Positions 5,997 to 6,840 of a DNA stretch of 6,840 nucleotides are shown here, one piece after another. Below the pieces are notes generated by a model. That model made no database searches, was not told the DNA's origin, and saw nothing but the letters and a program-made list of their open reading frames with translations. Source of the stretch: Caryophanales bacterium UBA7057. GTDB taxonomy: Bacteria > Bacillota_I > Bacilli_A > RF39 > UBA660. Each line of letters begins with the position of its first letter. Position 1 is the stretch's first letter. The stretch covers positions 1 through 6,840 of the forward strand of contig DLAC01000046.1 of the NCBI GenBank assembly GCA_002493865.1, written 5' to 3'. The position numbers were made by a program, and so were the translations under genes.

Positions 5997-6590
5997 ATGA
6001 ACGAAAATATATACAGTGAAATTAGAGAAATCAAACAGTATGCATTAGATCATAAAGTTCCGATTATGGTGGATCAGGGAATTGATTTTCTAACTAGATT
6101 TATTGAAGAACATCAAGTAAAAAGTGTATTAGAAATTGGAACAGCTATTGGGTATTCTGCAATTATGATGGCACTATCTAGTCCAGAAGTGAAAATTACA
6201 ACGATTGAAAGAGACCAAGAAAGATATATGGAAGCCGTTAAAAATGTAAAGAAGTTTGATTTAGAAGATAGAATTACCTTAGTTTTTAATGATGCTTTAG
6301 ATGTAGAAATCGATGGGACATTTGACTTAGTATTCCTAGATGCTGCGAAAGGGCAAAATATACGCTTTTTTGAAAAATTTGAAAATAATTTAGCAGAACA
6401 TGGAACAATTATAACAGATAATATGGATTTTCATGGATTAGTAAATCAAGAAGAGGAATCTATGAGTAGAAATCTTCGTGGACTCGTTCGAAAAATCAAA
6501 GATTATGAAGAGTTTCTAAAAAATAATGAGAATTATGAAGTGAAATTTATGACAATTGGCGATGGAATCGCTGTTGCAATTCGAAAGTGA
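5997..6590 (+). CDS. trmR: SAM-dependent O-methyltransferase, TrmR-like (tRNA 5-hydroxyuridine methyltransferase)
   Basis: The 197-residue protein belongs to the class I, cation-dependent O-methyltransferases. VLEIGTAIGYSA (44-55) is SAM motif I, E71 in TTIERD should bind the SAM ribose, and D115 (VFLDAAKGQ), D141 and N142 (ITDNMDFHG) are the expected metal ligands. B. subtilis TrmR (YrrM), also downstream of mltG, methylates 5-hydroxyuridine at tRNA position 34 to 5-methoxyuridine. Position and fold together support the same role, though the motifs alone are shared with catechol-type O-methyltransferases. The U32-family hydroxylation genes that follow yrrM in B. subtilis are not adjacent here: a terminator and a 236-nt gap follow. 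It starts 8 nt after mltG and is probably co-transcribed with it. Confidence 0.88.
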   Translation: MNENIYSEIREIKQYALDHKVPIMVDQGIDFLTRFIEEHQVKSVLEIGTAIGYSAIMMALSSPEVKITTIERDQERYMEAVKNVKKFDLEDRITLVFNDALDVEIDGTFDLVFLDAAKGQNIRFFEKFENNLAEHGTIITDNMDFHGLVNQEEESMSRNLRGLVRKIKDYEEFLKNNENYEVKFMTIGDGIAVAIRK

Positions 6591-6615
6591 GTTTCAATAA
6601 ACTCATTTTTCTTTT
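6584..6615 (+). terminator. Intrinsic terminator of mltG-trmR
   Basis: TGAGTTT (6588-6594) pairs with AAACTCA (6599-6605) around a CAAT loop. The stem can extend outward by A-U and G-U pairs to about 11 bp, and a T-rich tract follows (TTTTTCTTTT). The trmR TGA (6588-6590) is part of the stem. Confidence 0.8.
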
Positions 6616-6663
6616 CATAAATTTAAGAAATATGAAAAATGATACTTTTTACAAATTGAAATA

Positions 6664-6725
6664 GAAATAGGAATTGAATTTAGAGTTTTCATTGGATAAA
6701 TTCTGAAAATTCATCCTATTTTTTT
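6664..6725 (+). terminator. Long hairpin with U-tract in the gap after trmR
   Basis: AAATAGGA (6665-6672) pairs with TCCTATTT (6714-6721). After a 2-nt bulge, TGAATTT (6675-6681) pairs with AAATTCA (6707-6713). A further inner stem can form between 6682-6688 and 6698-6704 with a 9-nt loop. A run of T residues ends the structure (6719-6725). It resembles an intrinsic terminator but lies about 75 bp beyond the trmR stop, behind another terminator, so what it terminates is unclear. Confidence 0.6.
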
Positions 6726-6749
6726 GTATGAAATTTTCCTTTTACCTAT

Positions 6750-6778
6750 TTTACAGTCTATTTTTTGTCTGTTATAGT
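6750..6778 (+). promoter_or_regulatory. Sigma-A-type promoter of the gene starting at 6827
   Basis: TTTACA (6750-6755) and TATAGT (6773-6778) are 17 bp apart, and TG at 6770-6771 makes an extended -10. This is the best promoter match in the window. Transcription would start near 6785, giving a leader of about 42 nt. Confidence 0.75.
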
Positions 6779-6826
6779 AATTCCATCCCGTGTTAAAAAT
6801 TATTAAAATTTGAAAGGAAGGACCAT

Positions 6827-6840
6827 ATGACAGAAGAAAT
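6827..6840 (+). CDS. Start of a gene cut by the window edge, product not identifiable
   Basis: Only four full codons (M-T-E-E) and two bases of a fifth are visible. The start is well supported by AAAGGAAGG (6813-6821), 5 nt before the ATG, and by the promoter upstream. In B. subtilis, udk and greA lie further downstream of mltG-yrrM, and an acidic MTEE- start would suit a GreA-like protein better than a U32 peptidase or uridine kinase, but this is a guess from four residues. Confidence 0.6.

Larger units (their letters stand above)
6591..6826. other. Gene-free intergenic region of 236 nt
   Basis: This AT-rich stretch holds, in order, the trmR terminator, about 50 nt without recognisable signals (6616-6663), the long U-tailed hairpin, a strong promoter and the ribosome binding site of the next gene. 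I see no open frame with a credible ribosome binding site and no known riboswitch signature. Confidence 0.6.

Noticed and set aside
1..6840. Alternative genetic code (TGA as Trp), considered because of the low GC content
   Set aside because: ireB, ruvX and trmR end at TGA with family-typical lengths and Trp is encoded by TGG, so standard code 11 applies.

Overview
The window is low-GC (about one third G+C) chromosomal DNA of a Gram-positive-type Bacillota, most likely a Bacilli- or Erysipelotrichia-like lineage. This rests on gene content (lspA-rluD, ireB/reoM-ruvX-DUF1292-mltG-trmR), strong AAGGAGG/GGTGAT ribosome binding sites and gene order like Bacillus and Listeria. TGA is a normal stop (ireB, ruvX and trmR end in it) and Trp is TGG, so the code is standard and Mycoplasma/Spiroplasma are unlikely. 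It reads as a core housekeeping region: I see no mobile element, CRISPR array, tRNA or rRNA.

Layout. (1) 2-718 (+): C-terminal part of a multi-pass membrane protein that starts before the window. It converges on (2) 731-1192 (-), a Nudix hydrolase; a shared bidirectional terminator lies between them. (3) 1193-1306: divergent promoter region. (4) 1307-2669 (+): lspA and an RluD-type pseudouridine synthase, overlapping by 23 nt. (5) 2697-3833 (+): rhomboid protease, probably with its own promoter and a GTG start. (6) 3863-4893 (+): a good sigma-A promoter, then ireB/reoM, ruvX and a DUF1292 gene, each joined to the next by an ATGA overlap, closed by a terminator whose loop holds the last stop codon. 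(7) 4909-6590 (+): mltG and a TrmR-like tRNA methyltransferase, then a terminator. (8) 6591-6826: gene-free stretch with a second long hairpin and a strong extended -10 promoter. It drives (9) a gene at 6827 of which only the first codons are visible.

Several genes bear on the cell envelope: LspA matures lipoproteins, the rhomboid cleaves membrane proteins, IreB/ReoM links Ser/Thr-kinase signalling to peptidoglycan precursor synthesis, and MltG trims nascent glycan strands. RluD, RuvX and TrmR are RNA-maturation enzymes. I found no convincing undescribed system. The points most worth checking are regulatory: stop codons inside terminator hairpins, dyads over the ireB promoter, and the unexplained hairpin before the last gene.
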